From Cordylochernes scorpioides (taxonomy: Eukaryota; Arthropoda; Arachnida; Pseudoscorpiones; Chernetidae), in the NCBI GenBank assembly GCA_030710605.1, contig CP092865.1, positions 26,600,947-26,664,946 of the forward strand: 64,000 nt of DNA, given 5' to 3'. Under the pieces are notes generated by a model. The model was not told the origin of the DNA. It saw only the letters and a program-made list of their open reading frames with translations, and searched no databases. Shown in pieces: positions 1 through 10,187 of this stretch; position 1 is the stretch's first letter; the number at the start of each line of letters is the position of its first letter. The position numbers and the translations under genes were made by a program.

Positions 1-46
1 CTTTATGGCAGATTGATAGTCCAACAATGGTTTATTCGGAAGAGTT

Positions 47-162
47 ACATAGCTACATCTCAACCAATTGTTTATTTAATTCCCTACGTTTCAATGATTC
101 GTTGTCACTCTTCTCAGGGGAACGCCGTGAATTAAATAAACAATTGTTTGATGTAGCTATGT
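47..162. repeat. Foldback hairpin, about 34-bp arms
   Basis: The arms 47-82 and 129-162 are reverse complements apart from a two-base indel and one or two mismatches. They begin ACATAGCTACATC and end GATGTAGCTATGT, with a 46-base spacer. This looks like a short MITE or foldback element. No open frame is present and I do not recognise the family. Confidence 0.75.
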
Positions 163-240
163 ATTTTCTAATTAAACTTCAAACTAACAAATGATCTTTA
201 AAACAATATCTTTCAGTTACTTAAATTTCAATCAATAGAT

Positions 241-1312
241 GACACACTCCAATATGTTGTATCTTGCTTGACAGTTGCCTATTTGGAATTTATCTGTGGA
301 AGAGCATTGCTTGTGTGTGGACACTCTAATTTGTTGAATCTTGCTTGACAGTTGACTATTTGGAATTTATCTGTGGAAGAGCATTGCTTGTGTGTGGACA
401 CTCTAATTTGTTGAATCTTGCTTGACAGTTGCCTATTTGGAATTTATCTGTGGAAGAGCATTGCTTGTGTGTGGACACTCTAATTTGTTGAATCTTGCTT
501 GACAGTTGACTATTTGGAATTTATCTGTGGAAGAGCATTGCTTGTGTGTGGACACTCTAATTTGTTGAATCTTGCTTGACAGTTGACTATTTGGAATTTA
601 TCTGTGGAAGAGCATTGCTTGTGTGTGGACACTCTAATTTGTTGAATCTTGCTTGACAGTTGACTATTTGGAATTTATCTGTGGAAGAGCATTGCTTGTG
701 TGTGGACACTCTAATTTGTTGAATCTTGCTTGACAGTTGACTATTTGGGATTTATCTGTGGAAGAGCATCGCTTGTGTGTGGACACTCTAATTTGTTTAA
801 TCTTGCTTGACAGTTGACTATTTGGGATTTATCTGTGGAAGAGCATTGCTTGTGTGTGGACACTCTAATTTGTTGAATCTTGCTTGACAGTTGACTATTT
901 GGGATTTATCTGTGGAAGAGCATTGCTTGTGTGTGGACACTCTAATTTGTTGAATCTTGCTTGACAGTTGACTATTTGGAATTTATCTGTGGAAGAGCAT
1001 TGCTTGTGTGTGGACACTCTAATTTGTTGAATCTTGCTTGACAGTTGACTATTTGGAATTTATCTGTGGAAGAGCATTGCTTGTGTGTGGACACTCTAAT
1101 TTGTTGAATCTTGCTTGACAGTTGACTATTTGGGATTTATCTGTGGAAGAGCATTGCTTGTGTGTGGACACTCTAATTTGTTGAATCTTGCTTGACAGTT
1201 GACTATTTGGGATTTATCTGTGGAAGAGCATTGCTTGTGTGTGGACACTCTGTTGAATCTTGCTTGACAGTTGACTATTTGGGATTTATCTGTGGTAGGG
1301 TATTACTTGTAT
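241..1312. repeat. 77-bp minisatellite, about 14 units
   Basis: Successive units start 77 bp apart (for example GAAGAGCATTGCTTG near 300 and again near 377). Units are nearly identical; the main variation is TTTGGAATT versus TTTGGGATT and GACTATT versus GCCTATT. The last units are degraded: one lacks an internal segment near 1250 and the final one drifts after 1290. Short frames here are repeat artefacts. The GAAGAGCATTGCT core also occurs in dispersed family Z repeats (35.65 and 48.19 kb). Confidence 0.95.
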
Positions 1313-1349
1313 TGTGTGCTGTGTATGGTATAGTCATTAATATAAATAT

Positions 1350-1508
1350 TATATGCCATCTATCGATAAAATATTAACTATTAAATTTATTCGAAATTTG
1401 TTTCTTTTCAATAATATCATCTAATTTTATCTCTACAGACAATGATATAAGTTATTAAATGAGAGGACTCGGCTCATCAGTGGTGAAGCATCTCAGCGGT
1501 TTCACCAA
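1350..1508 (-). repeat. Family Z fragment with hammerhead segments
   Basis: On the minus strand 1458-1507 reads GAAACCGCT, then TTCACCA, CTGATGA and GCCGA, matching the last two segments of the family Z ribozyme-like region. The outer part has TGCCATCTATCGATAAAAT and CTCTACAGAC, shared with the repeats at 9.7 and 29.5 kb. The first ribozyme segment is absent. Confidence 0.6.
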
Positions 1509-1972
1509 ATATGCACTTATGTAGTTTTGTACAGTTGTGTGCACAGGACCATCATAGTTGCCCCAAATATCCTGACTATACATTTCTGTCAATTGCTCGC
1601 TATAAGCCCAGTACACAAATACCTGGTGTAGATTTACTGCCGCTTGGAAGGTTAGTCAGGCCAAGATATTCTCTCCGCAGCACAAACTGTTGAAAGTAAC
1701 GTAAAATACTTTATATCACACTTCATAGATGAGAGTACTGAATTGATCTATTTTGATTCCTATCTTTTGTATGGTCATCTTTTACTTGGAACCTGTCATT
1801 TGGGAAGAGGGAAGGAAAGAATTATAATCTCACAAGCACGCATATATTCCGGAAAGTGTATTTTATACTTATTGTTTAGGTTTGAATTCTGTTTTCTGTG
1901 GAAAAAGTCGCTTCTAAACACTGAGCCATTGAACTAATCACAAGTTCAAATGTCCAAATTAAGTGAAATCTC

Positions 1973-2100
1973 CGTGAAACCTCCAGGTGGGCGTTCTGAA
2001 ATATTTAATGCTGGTGTTGTCAACGACCCGAGTCTGCTCGATTACAGAGGCTGTCAATAGAAGGCGTGTAGTTTTGAGTCTATTTTGACGGGAGAGGTTG
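1973..2100 (+). repeat. Family Y fragment, truncated inside the hammerhead
   Basis: It starts GTGAAACCTCCAGGTGGGC, the 3' part of the family Y hammerhead (GAAA, helix III, 3' strand of helix I). It continues with GCTGGTGTTGTCAACGAC, CAATAGAAGGCG and TTTTGACGGGAGAGG, as in the 54.4 and 60.3 kb copies. The CUGAUGA half is missing, so this copy cannot form the ribozyme. Confidence 0.6.
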
Positions 2101-2613
2101 TTTTTATCTTTTTGTTAATTTTAAAAACACTTGTGATATTAAACCTGATAAGCATCACAATATAGTTAATGCCACACATCTATTGGATCACATATAAACT
2201 AAACCTTTTTATATGGGAATAAAAAGATTCATCAGAGGATAAGGTTTGTGTGTCCAACATTTCTAAATTAAAGATAAACTAACGTTTGATGGTTGACATT
2301 TATTCTGCACTTATCTATAAACGATTAGTTTCACAATGATCAAGGAATATATTTGTAATCACTTTACATTTTCCCGTGATTATATATTTAGTTATATATT
2401 TGATTATTTATGATTGCTATAAGTTCTGAAGAAACTAACACACAATGGGAAATATATAGATTAACAATGGTATCTTTATTTTAAAAGGCAAGCTCTCTCT
2501 AACGTATATAAATCGTCCTACTTCTGATCTAAAGGTTATATCTAGGCCTGTAGAAGGAGGTCTTAGCTTGCCTCTGTTAAGATATAATTTAGACTTTGAT
2601 GAGATATAATGTA

Positions 2614-2761
2614 CTTTCAGTGATACGCTAACCTATGTACGATGGATTCTGTGTCCACAGTCGGACCTGGAGGCTGTTGTTGGATTCTACTCTAACTGGA
2701 GAATAGGATCTATGCCTCCTTCCTGTGATGAATCTGTATAAGACCTGTGGTCTTAATAAAG
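2614..2761 (+). repeat. Dispersed repeat ending in AATAAA, copy 1
   Basis: It is similar over its length to 7821-7985. Both start TTTCAGTGATACGCTAACC and end with a small hairpin (AAGACC and GGTCTT) followed by AATAAAG. A hairpin next to a polyadenylation signal at a repeat end suggests an LTR or retroposon end, but no partner features fix the class. Confidence 0.55.
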
Positions 2762-2853
2762 ATGTATGTGTATTGGTAGTGTGTTCAGGTACCTATATTG
2801 ACTTCCTACAGTAGAGTGACGTAGTGCTCTACCACACAGACTCCACAACTCAC

Positions 2854-3135
2854 CCAGCACCAGGAGATCCTGGCTGGCCGAGACATCCCCGTAGGTGTTC
2901 CTGGCGTGGCAGGTGTAGGTGCCGTTGTCGGTGCGGTTGACGTGGGGCAGGTAGAGTGTGGCCAGCAGTGTGTGGTTGCCCAGCTCGGTGACGTTGGACG
3001 GGGGCAGCTCCGTGCCGTCGTCCCGCACCCAGCGGACCTCGGCCGGGGGGTGGGCGGTCACCCGACACTCCAGCTCTGCCGCGGCCCCCACGTCCAGGGC
3101 AGTGGTGTTGTCTTCTACGGAGATGGAGATGGGCA
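2854..3135 (-). CDS. Immunoglobulin (I-set-like) domain exon
   Basis: This is a complete internal exon of 282 bp, much more GC-rich than its surroundings. On the minus strand it follows a TGTGTGCAG acceptor and is followed by a GTGAGT donor. It is phase 1 at both ends, as usual for Ig-domain exons. The 93 complete codons give one Ig domain: Cys at about residue 23 (LECRV), Trp at 35 (VRW) and a DNGTYTC motif with Cys at 75. There are five N-glycosylation sequons (NTT, NVT, NHT, NRT, NGT), so the domain is very likely extracellular in a cell-adhesion or receptor protein. No signal peptide, membrane segment or second Ig exon is visible, so the parent gene cannot be named. Neighbouring exons must lie across long introns or outside the window. 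An open frame continues past both splice sites but loses domain character there. Confidence 0.85.
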
Positions 3136-3415
3136 CTGCACACACCGACCGTTGCATTACCCGGGGAAGATATGTTAATGATACCAATGAAGAATCCTGT
3201 TCAACATGCCGTTGTGTGAAACATATATATGGAACACTCAAGAGGGAAAGAGAGATTGAGATTGAAACTATTAAAAACTCCATATGAGGTGTTATATAAG
3301 GTTAAATATTAAATTAAATAAAGAAGGATAAATAAGACTAAATAATGATTAATATATAGATGAAACGAATATATATAAAATAATTGATGAATTTACATAT
3401 AATATATATACAAAA

Positions 3416-3510
3416 TTTTTATCGGTGGCGCCCACCGCGGGAAAGACTCTGCCACCGATGGACTGCAAGAGTTCTTTCCCACAGAGTGGGCAGGTCGATG
3501 GGATGGCTGG
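3416..3510 (-). other. GC-rich patch, possible exon relic
   Basis: A short GC-rich patch stands out from AT-rich flanks. On the minus strand it reads in frame with a CPLCGKELLQSIGG stretch, reminiscent of half a zinc-binding CxxC knuckle, but there is no second cysteine pair. No convincing splice sites were found. It may be a fragment of a dispersed element. Confidence 0.2.
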
Positions 3511-4084
3511 CGTTAGCCACCTTAAAAACAAGATATGGTACTTGCAGCGATGGTAACAGTGGCTGTTTTCACTGTAAGTTTACATCGCATGTTTGCACAC
3601 GTAGACAACCTTTGCACTTACATGGTACCGTTTGTACGCACTGGTAGGTTGTGTCCCACTCCCTCACTGGCATAGAACCAAAGAGAGCCCAGCACTACAA
3701 AGACCTAACCAGAAAGAAGTCAACAGTTTCAAGACTGAGCACCTTTCATATTTATCGGCAACATCACAACAAGATATTCTTTTCATTTACCAACTGGAAA
3801 AAACAATAGCGTCAGTCTATGAAATATTCCCCCTTGATTACCCCCCAAAAAATCTTGGAAAAACATACTGTAAAAATAAATCTCCTGCAGGCCTAAATAC
3901 ATTTACTAGAAAACAATTCCCTGTTCCTATGAAAGACAATCGACCGGAATATGAGAAAGTACGATATAATCATTTCAATTTGTTAATAACTTAGCTAGTT
4001 AACACACACACAACAGATACTAAAATCCAGATGAATATTTTTGTATAAACAAAATTTGATCATGTTTGTCGATTGATAGCCTAG

Positions 4085-6526
4085 CGTAATATGTATCTGA
4101 GCAGAGAAAGTAAATTTAACAACATTTGAATGTTAGATGATTGACAGTTTAACCTGGTACAATATGTATCTGAAAAGAGAAAGGAAATTTAACAACATTT
4201 GAATGTTAGATGATTGACAGTTTAACCTGGTACAATATGTATCTGAGCAGAGAAAGGAAATTTAACAACATTTGAATGTTAGATGATTGACAGTTTAACC
4301 TGGTACAATATGTATCTGAGCAGAGAAAGGAAATTTAACAACATTTGAATGTTAGATGATTGACAGTTTAACCTGGTACAATATGTATCTGAGCAGAGAA
4401 AGGAAATTTAACAACATTTGAATGTTAGATGATTGACAGTTTAACCTGGTACAATATGTATCTGAGCAGAGAAAGTAAATTTAACAACATTTGAATGTTA
4501 GATGATTGACAGTTTAACCTGGTACAATATGTATCTGAGCAGAGAAAGGAAATTTAACAACATTTGAATGTTAGATGATTGACAGTTTAACCTGGTACAA
4601 TATGTATCTGAGCAGAGAAAGTAAATTTAACAACATTTGAATGTTAGATGATTGATAGTTTAACCTTGTACAATATGTATCTGAGCAGAGAAAGTAAATT
4701 TAACAACATTTGAATGTTAGATGATTGACAGTTTAACCTGGTACACTATGTATCTGAGCAGAGAAAGGAAATTTAACAACATTTGAATGTTAGATGATTG
4801 ACAGTTTAACCTGGTACACTATGTATCTGAGCAGAGAAAGGAAATTTAACAACATTTGAATGTTAGATGATTGACAGTTTAACCTGGTACACTATGTATC
4901 TGAGCAGAGAAAGGAAATTTAACAACATTTGAATGTTAGATGATTGACAGTTTAACCTGGTACACTATGTATCTGAGCAGAGAAAGGAAATTTAACAACA
5001 TTTGAATGTTAGATGATTGACAGTTTAACCTGGTACAATATGTATCTGAGCAGAGAAAGGAAATTTAACAACATTTGAATGTTAGATGATTGACAGTTTA
5101 ACCTGGTACAATATGTATCTGAGCAGAGAAAGGAAATTTAACAACATTTGAATGTTAGATGATTGACAGTTTAACCTGGTACAATATGTATCTGAGCAGA
5201 GAAAGGAAATTTAACAACATGTGAATGTTAGTTGATTGACAGTTTAACATGGTACAATATGTATCTGAGCAGAGAAAGGAAATTTAACAACATGTGAATG
5301 TTAGTTGATTGACAGTTTAACCTGGTACAATATGTATCTGAGCAGAGAAAGGAAATTTAACAACATTTGAATGTTAGATGATTGACAGTTTAACCTGGTA
5401 CACTATGTATCTGAGCAGAGAAAGGAAATTTAACAACATTTGAATGTTAGATGATTGACAGTTTAACCTGGTACACTATGTATCTGAGCAGAGAAAGGAA
5501 ATTTAACAACATTTGAATGTTAGATGATTGACAGTTTAACCTGGTACACTATGTATCTGAGCAGAGAAAGGAAATTTAACAACATTTGAATGTTAGATGA
5601 TTGACAGTTTAACCTGGTACAATATGTATCTGAGCAGAGAAAGGAAATTTAACAACATTTGAATGTTAGATGATTGACAGTTTAACCTGGTACACTATGT
5701 ATCTGAGCAGAGAAAGGAAATTTAACAACATTTGAATGTTAGATGATTGACAGTTTAACCTGGTACAATATGTATCTGAGCAGAGAAAGGAAATTTAACA
5801 ACATGTGAATGTTAGTTGATTGACAGTTTAACCTGGTACAATATGTATCTGAGCAGAGAAAGGAAATTTAACAACATGTGAATGTTAGTTGATTGACAGT
5901 TTAACCTGGTACAATATGTATCTGAGCAGAGAAAGGAAATTTAACAACATTTGAATGTTAGATCATTGACAGTTTAACCTGGTACAATATGTATCTGAGC
6001 AGAGAAAGGAAATTTAACAACATTTGAATGTTAGATGATTGACAGTTTAACCTGGTACACTATGTATCTGAGCAGAGAAAGGAAATTTAACAACATTTGA
6101 ATGTTAGATGATTGACAGTTTAACCTGGTACACTATGTATCTGAGCAGAGAAAGGGAAATTTAACAACATTTGAATGTTAGATGATTGACAGTTTAACCT
6201 GGTACAATATGTATCTGAGCAGAGAAAGGAAATTTAACAACATTTGAATGTTAGATGATTGACAGTTTAACCTGGTACAATATGTATCTGAGCAGAGAAA
6301 GTAAATTTAACAACATTTGAATGTTAGATGATTGACAGTTTAACCTGGTACAATATGTATCTGAGCAGAGAAAGTAAATTTAACAACATTTGAATGTTAG
6401 ATGATTGACAGTTTAACCTTGTACAATATGTATCTGAGCAGAGAAAGGAAATTTAACAACATTTGAATGTTAGATGATTGACAGTTTAACCTGGTACAAT
6501 ATGTATCTGAGCAGAGAAAGGGAAAT
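4085..6526. repeat. 73-bp minisatellite, about 33 units
   Basis: Units recur every 73 bp (GAGCAGAGAAAGG at 4099 and GAAAAGAGAAAGG at 4172). The unit includes ATTTAACAACATTTGAATG, GATGATTGACAGTTTAACC and TGGTACAATATGTATCT. Variant classes (ACAATATG or ACACTATG; CATTTGAA or CATGTGAA; AAAGTAAA or AAAGGAAA) run in blocks, showing local duplication of several units at once. The array ends abruptly near 6526, just beyond a candidate exon. Confidence 0.97.
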
Positions 6527-6588
6527 TTTCCAAAGACTCCCCGTTCTATGAAGAAATAAAAGAGCGTATAAACGTTTCTTATTTACCA

Positions 6589-6738
6589 TCAGCCGCCATA
6601 ATCCACAGGTCCACAAAGGAGATCATCAGCCAGGTTGTTAAAGTCCAAATTTGAATAGCTCTGGTCGATGGACTCACTGCTGAGTCCATTAGGACCGCTG
6701 CAGTCCGGGGGAAGGAAGACGTCGTTGGCCCCAATCTT
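6589..6738 (-). CDS. Probable terminal coding exon, product unknown
   Basis: On the minus strand, about 48 codons are open from near 6738 (after TGATAG or AGAAG acceptor candidates) to a TGA at 6589-6591. The product includes NDVFLPPDCSGPNGLSSES and NLADDLLCGPVDYGG. It is acidic and Ser/Asn-rich, like the cytoplasmic or disordered C-terminus of a regulatory protein. GC content and codon choice differ sharply from the flanks. A second frame is also open and meets a possible GTAAAT donor, so the frame is not certain. The acceptor lacks a strong pyrimidine tract. It lies upstream of the Ig exon on the same strand but ends in a stop, so the two are not joined simply. Confidence 0.4.
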   Translation of the reverse strand, partial: KIGANDVFLPPDCSGPNGLSSESIDQSYSNLDFNNLADDLLCGPVDYGG

Positions 6739-6857
6739 CTATCATTGCATAAACCCATAGCTTGCTTACAAATCCACTTTCCATTAATACAGAAATAGTA
6801 TTATATGACAATATATTTGGCAAATGAATATAACATCTTCCCAAAAAATTGGAGCGA

Positions 6858-7017
6858 ACATCTTCTTCATCTAAAATTGTCTTTTGATAGATTAGGCCTC
6901 CAATTTATCATGATTCTTTCTATAAATTTCTAAAAATCCGTAGGGTCCATAGCTCGAGTTTATGGTACTGAATAGGTTGGTTTTGATTAGTTCCTGTAGT
7001 CTATTAACTGATTGAAG
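6858..7017 (+). repeat. Direct duplication, copy 1
   Basis: It is similar to 7272-7430. Shared anchors are CATCTAAAATT, TATCATGATTCTTT, CCATAGCTCG, CTGAATAGGTTGG and GTTCCTGTAGTCTATTAACT. The copies are 414 bp apart and noticeably diverged. Neither has an open frame. Confidence 0.8.
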
Positions 7018-7271
7018 TCAGTGGATTGAGGGTAGGATAAAATCTAGAAAATGGATTGTCTTTATGCATTTTAAAATAATATAAGTAACGCTGTTAAGAA
7101 ATGACTATGAATCTTAACATAACCTTTAACATATAAAAATAATGGCATTTTTTCTCCATTAGAATGAACGCAGCATAGTCTAACAACCATTCCTGTGAAC
7201 GATCAGAATCAGGGAAGATGTTGCAACGTCATTTTTCCAGAAATATTTACATTTTCGTTGATATCAGCATT

Positions 7272-7430
7272 ACATCTTCTCCATCTAAAATTCCTCTTGA
7301 TATATTAGGCCAATATTATCATGATTCTTTTTGTAAATTGTCAACATTTCGTAGGGGCCATAGCTCGGGATTATGGTGCTGAATAGGTTGGCTTTGAATA
7401 GTTCCTGTAGTCTATTAACTGATTTAAGTT
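7272..7430 (+). repeat. Direct duplication, copy 2
   Basis: This is the partner of 6858-7017, carrying the same ordered anchors with scattered substitutions and small indels. It is consistent with a local duplication or two insertions of one repeat. Confidence 0.8.
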
Positions 7431-7820
7431 ATTACCGGTCATTTCCTGATAATTTTTGGTAATCTCTAGACTGGCTTGAATTGCCATTACAACGGCAATG
7501 GCGGAGTGATGTCTAACCACTAGGCTGACCAGACATTTAAAGTAAATGGTTGGGAAGGGAAATGTAGGTTAATGTAGTACACACACAAAGGTAATGGGAA
7601 TTGTGGCGAGATTATGAAATAAAGAGATAATAAGATATCGTTTTAAACTTCGACTGTAGATACCTTGAGATAAACCCTCTTATTCTTACCATTGATCTAT
7701 TTTAACCCATTGTAACTACCCAACCTCATGTCTATATGTAGCAGATCTACTCTATATGGAAATTTTCCATTTGGACGAGGAAAGCAAAGACTAAAACGCG
7801 GCAGATTCTACACTCGTTTT

Positions 7821-7985
7821 TTTCAGTGATACGCTAACCTATGCACGGTAGATTCTGTGGCCACTGGACATGCGTCGGACCTGGAGGGTGTTGTTGGGTT
7901 TTGCGCTGCCTAGAGTACAGTAGCTCCATCTATGCTTCCTTTCCTCCTGTGGTGAATCTGTATAAGATCGGTGGTCTTAATAAAG
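7821..7985 (+). repeat. Dispersed repeat ending in AATAAA, copy 2
   Basis: It matches 2614-2761 from TTTCAGTGATACGCTAACC to TATAAGATCGGTGGTCTT and AATAAAG. The two copies lie in direct orientation on either side of the Ig exon and the 73-bp array. Confidence 0.55.
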
Positions 7986-8308
7986 CTCTACGTGCATGTG
8001 TATAGAAATTTCGTTAATTCAGGCGAGTCCAACCATTCTGGTGGGTTTACCAAATTGACCAATGTGGATTCTTTGAAACTGTACTGATCCGAGTATTGCA
8101 ATGATGTCGAATAGACGTAAGAAGAGCCTTTGTATTTATTTTTATAGGAGAGAAGTTTTAAACTTAATTTCCCTAGGCGCAAATGTTTCTCTTCTTATAA
8201 TCTTCATTTATGTAGATAATCTATTTTTACAGGCATATATAAACACTGTTGTTATTGAAAAAATAATACAAATGTGAAATTGTACTGGTATAAAGTTGAT
8301 AAATTAAT

Positions 8309-8490
8309 AAAAAGCGTCTCCTTATCGTGCAACTGAAAGTTGCTGATGGCTTGCGCCTTGATTAATCAAGTATGGGTATTTGGTCAATTCTGGAATAATT
8401 TAAAAAATTAACGAATAGTTAATATTCATTACGATAGATGGCGCAAGCTAGCAGCAACTTTCAGTTGCACGATAAGGAGATTCCTTTTTC
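8309..8490. mobile_element. Foldback MITE, family X
   Basis: Inverted arms of about 48 bp are almost identical. The left arm starts AAAAGCGTCTCCTTATCGTG; the right arm ends GATAAGGAGATTCCTTTTT. Both contain GCAACTTTCAGTTGCACG next to GGCGCAAGC. The centre has GGAATAATTTAAAAAATTAA. Related arms occur at 9.3, 36.9, 41.2, 41.7, 58.6 and 63.4 kb. This copy lacks the ribozyme present in the 9.2 kb copy. Confidence 0.85.
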
Positions 8491-8974
8491 TTAACTGTTG
8501 TTATTGTTGTTGCTATCTGCTATCAAGTAGAAGATGACATCTAGTGACAACATACATTCCTTTCCTTTACATGTCTCCAAGTGGAATTAACCTTTCTCTC
8601 TCTAGAATTCTTACGAAGTTAGTTTAAAAAATATTTTCTTAAAACCTCGTCTTCATTGTATTGATTGCTTAAACAAAAGCAAGATGATTAATTATTCTAT
8701 TGTAGCTCAAATATTAATGGCCATACAATTAGCAATAAAACTTCCCAGTATTTTATTGAAGCTAATTCATTGATCTTTCTAAAATTGATAAGATAAACAT
8801 ATCGACAGAGTTAACGTATCATTGAATATTAGACTTTGTACACACATATTTATTCAGTTCTTATTTCTTGCGAAGTTGAGTTTCTCTGAAGGAATTTGCT
8901 TACATTTTGTCAATTTTATTTTAAAGTTGTGTTACAGAATTGTAAAACTATTTTCGAATTGATAAACACATAAG

Positions 8975-9016
8975 TGTTCCGACAGATGGCGCAAGCCTAT
9001 CACGAGATGCCTATTT
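8975..9016 (+). repeat. Family X end fragment
   Basis: TTCCGACAGATGGCGCAAGCC followed by GAGATGCC matches the 3' end of family X, with part of the GCAACTTTTAGTTGCACG segment deleted. Confidence 0.6.
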
Positions 9017-9179
9017 ATTAATGTATTCACCTGACTATTTCTTAATTAATTCACCTGATATCAGTACATTTTCACTTTTGTCCAATTTTTTTTTTCACAT
9101 TGTGTAGCGTTCTCATTCAATTCTGGCATTAACTACCCGTTTCATGATTTTTCAGGATGCCTGAATAACCAGGTTTTTG

Positions 9180-9384
9180 GTCGTTGAGGTACAGCTTGCA
9201 CCACGCTGACGAGGGCCAACAGCCCGAAAAGCGTACGTGGCTAGCTTTTCTTGATTAAACAAGAGTGACTATTTGGCCAAATCTGGAATAATTAAAATTC
9301 ATCCAATAGTTGATATTTATTCCGACAGATGGCGCAGGTCATCAACAACTTTTAATTGCACGATCAGTAGATGCCTTTTCCTTA
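9180..9384 (+). mobile_element. Family X retroposon-like repeat with hammerhead
   Basis: The order of parts is: a hammerhead ribozyme (9199-9240), GCTTTTCTTGATTAA, a CTGGAATAATTAAAATT segment, TTGATATTTATTCCGACAG, ATGGCGCAGGTC and finally TTTTAATTGCACGATCAGTAG. The same order recurs at 36.75-36.92 kb. A hammerhead in a short non-coding repeat is the hallmark of Penelope-like element LTRs and metazoan retrozymes; assignment to either is inference. Confidence 0.65.
9199..9240 (+). ncRNA. Type I-like hammerhead ribozyme, family X
   Basis: Helix I is CCACG (9201-9205) with CGTGG (9236-9240). The core CTGACGA is at 9206-9212. Helix II is GGGC and GCCC closing a CAACA loop (9213-9225). GAA is at 9226-9228. 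A15.1 at 9229 pairs with U16.1 at 9234, and the cleavage triplet is GUA with the expected cut after 9235. All invariant core bases are present. Helix III is a single pair, in line with the minimal helix III reported for Penelope-like and retrozyme hammerheads. Activity is untested. Confidence 0.7.
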
Positions 9385-9666
9385 ATTTATCCATCTGATC
9401 CCAATACAACTTCACTTTTGTATTATTTTTCACAAACACATAAGTGTCATTTATTGAATCGAATAGTATAGGAGCAGATACACACATAGATCCAATCATT
9501 CTTTAATCTTTGATTGCCTTACAGTTGATTCCAGGTGAATTAGACATCTTTTATACGAATCTGATTTTTACTGATGCAAATATTAAAAAATATACTCAAA
9601 TATAATAATATGGCATTTAACAAATAGTATAATAGATTTATCAAATTTTTAATATACTTATATTTG

Positions 9667-9848
9667 ACAATGTCTTTCTTTTTCGCATATAAAATATTAT
9701 CTCTACAGATCTTACTTTGTATGTGCAAAATAAAAGTTATTAAATGAGAGGGCTTGGCTCATCAGTGGGGATTCCTCCCATTCAATAACTTTTTCAGTAA
9801 AGTCTGTAGAGATAATATTTGACATGTGAAAAATAAATACATTGCCAA
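9667..9848. repeat. Foldback repeat related to family Z
   Basis: The left arm 9667-9751 and right arm 9772-9848 are inverted copies containing ATTATCTCTACAGA and AATAACTTTT. On the minus strand the centre still reads CACTGATGA GCCAAGCCC, the third segment of the family Z ribozyme region. Just beyond the right arm comes CGATAGATGGCAATTG, the AGATGGC motif seen at the ends of other families. Confidence 0.7.
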
Positions 9849-10187
9849 AAATAATTACTACAAATTTTAACGATAGATGGCAATTGAATTTTAAATATAA
9901 TAGATTTATATTTCAAATTTTTGCATTGTTTAATCCCAATATAGCTGCTGTTCCTGGTGTTTCAATTACAAGAAAGCCTTTGCATATTGGACTGGTTTTA
10001 AAGAGCAAATTTGCTTTTTTATATATTGGCCTGAGAGCTAGGTAGGAAATGAAGAAGAGAGCCAATGGTTCATCGCTACCATGCAGTAAGAGGTCAGGCG
10101 ACGTGTCAAGCTGTCACACCGCTCCACTTGTAGAGCACGACAGGGATTAGGACGCTAATTACTCGCTTCACAAGCCAAGCTTGGGGA

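Noticed and set aside
1511-1693. 60-codon frame after the first satellite
   Set aside because: No domain, no splice sites, short; cannot be supported as a gene.
3632-3994. 120-codon open frame with a TTG start
   Set aside because: No ATG start, no recognisable domain, AT-rich codon use and no splice context; likely a chance frame.
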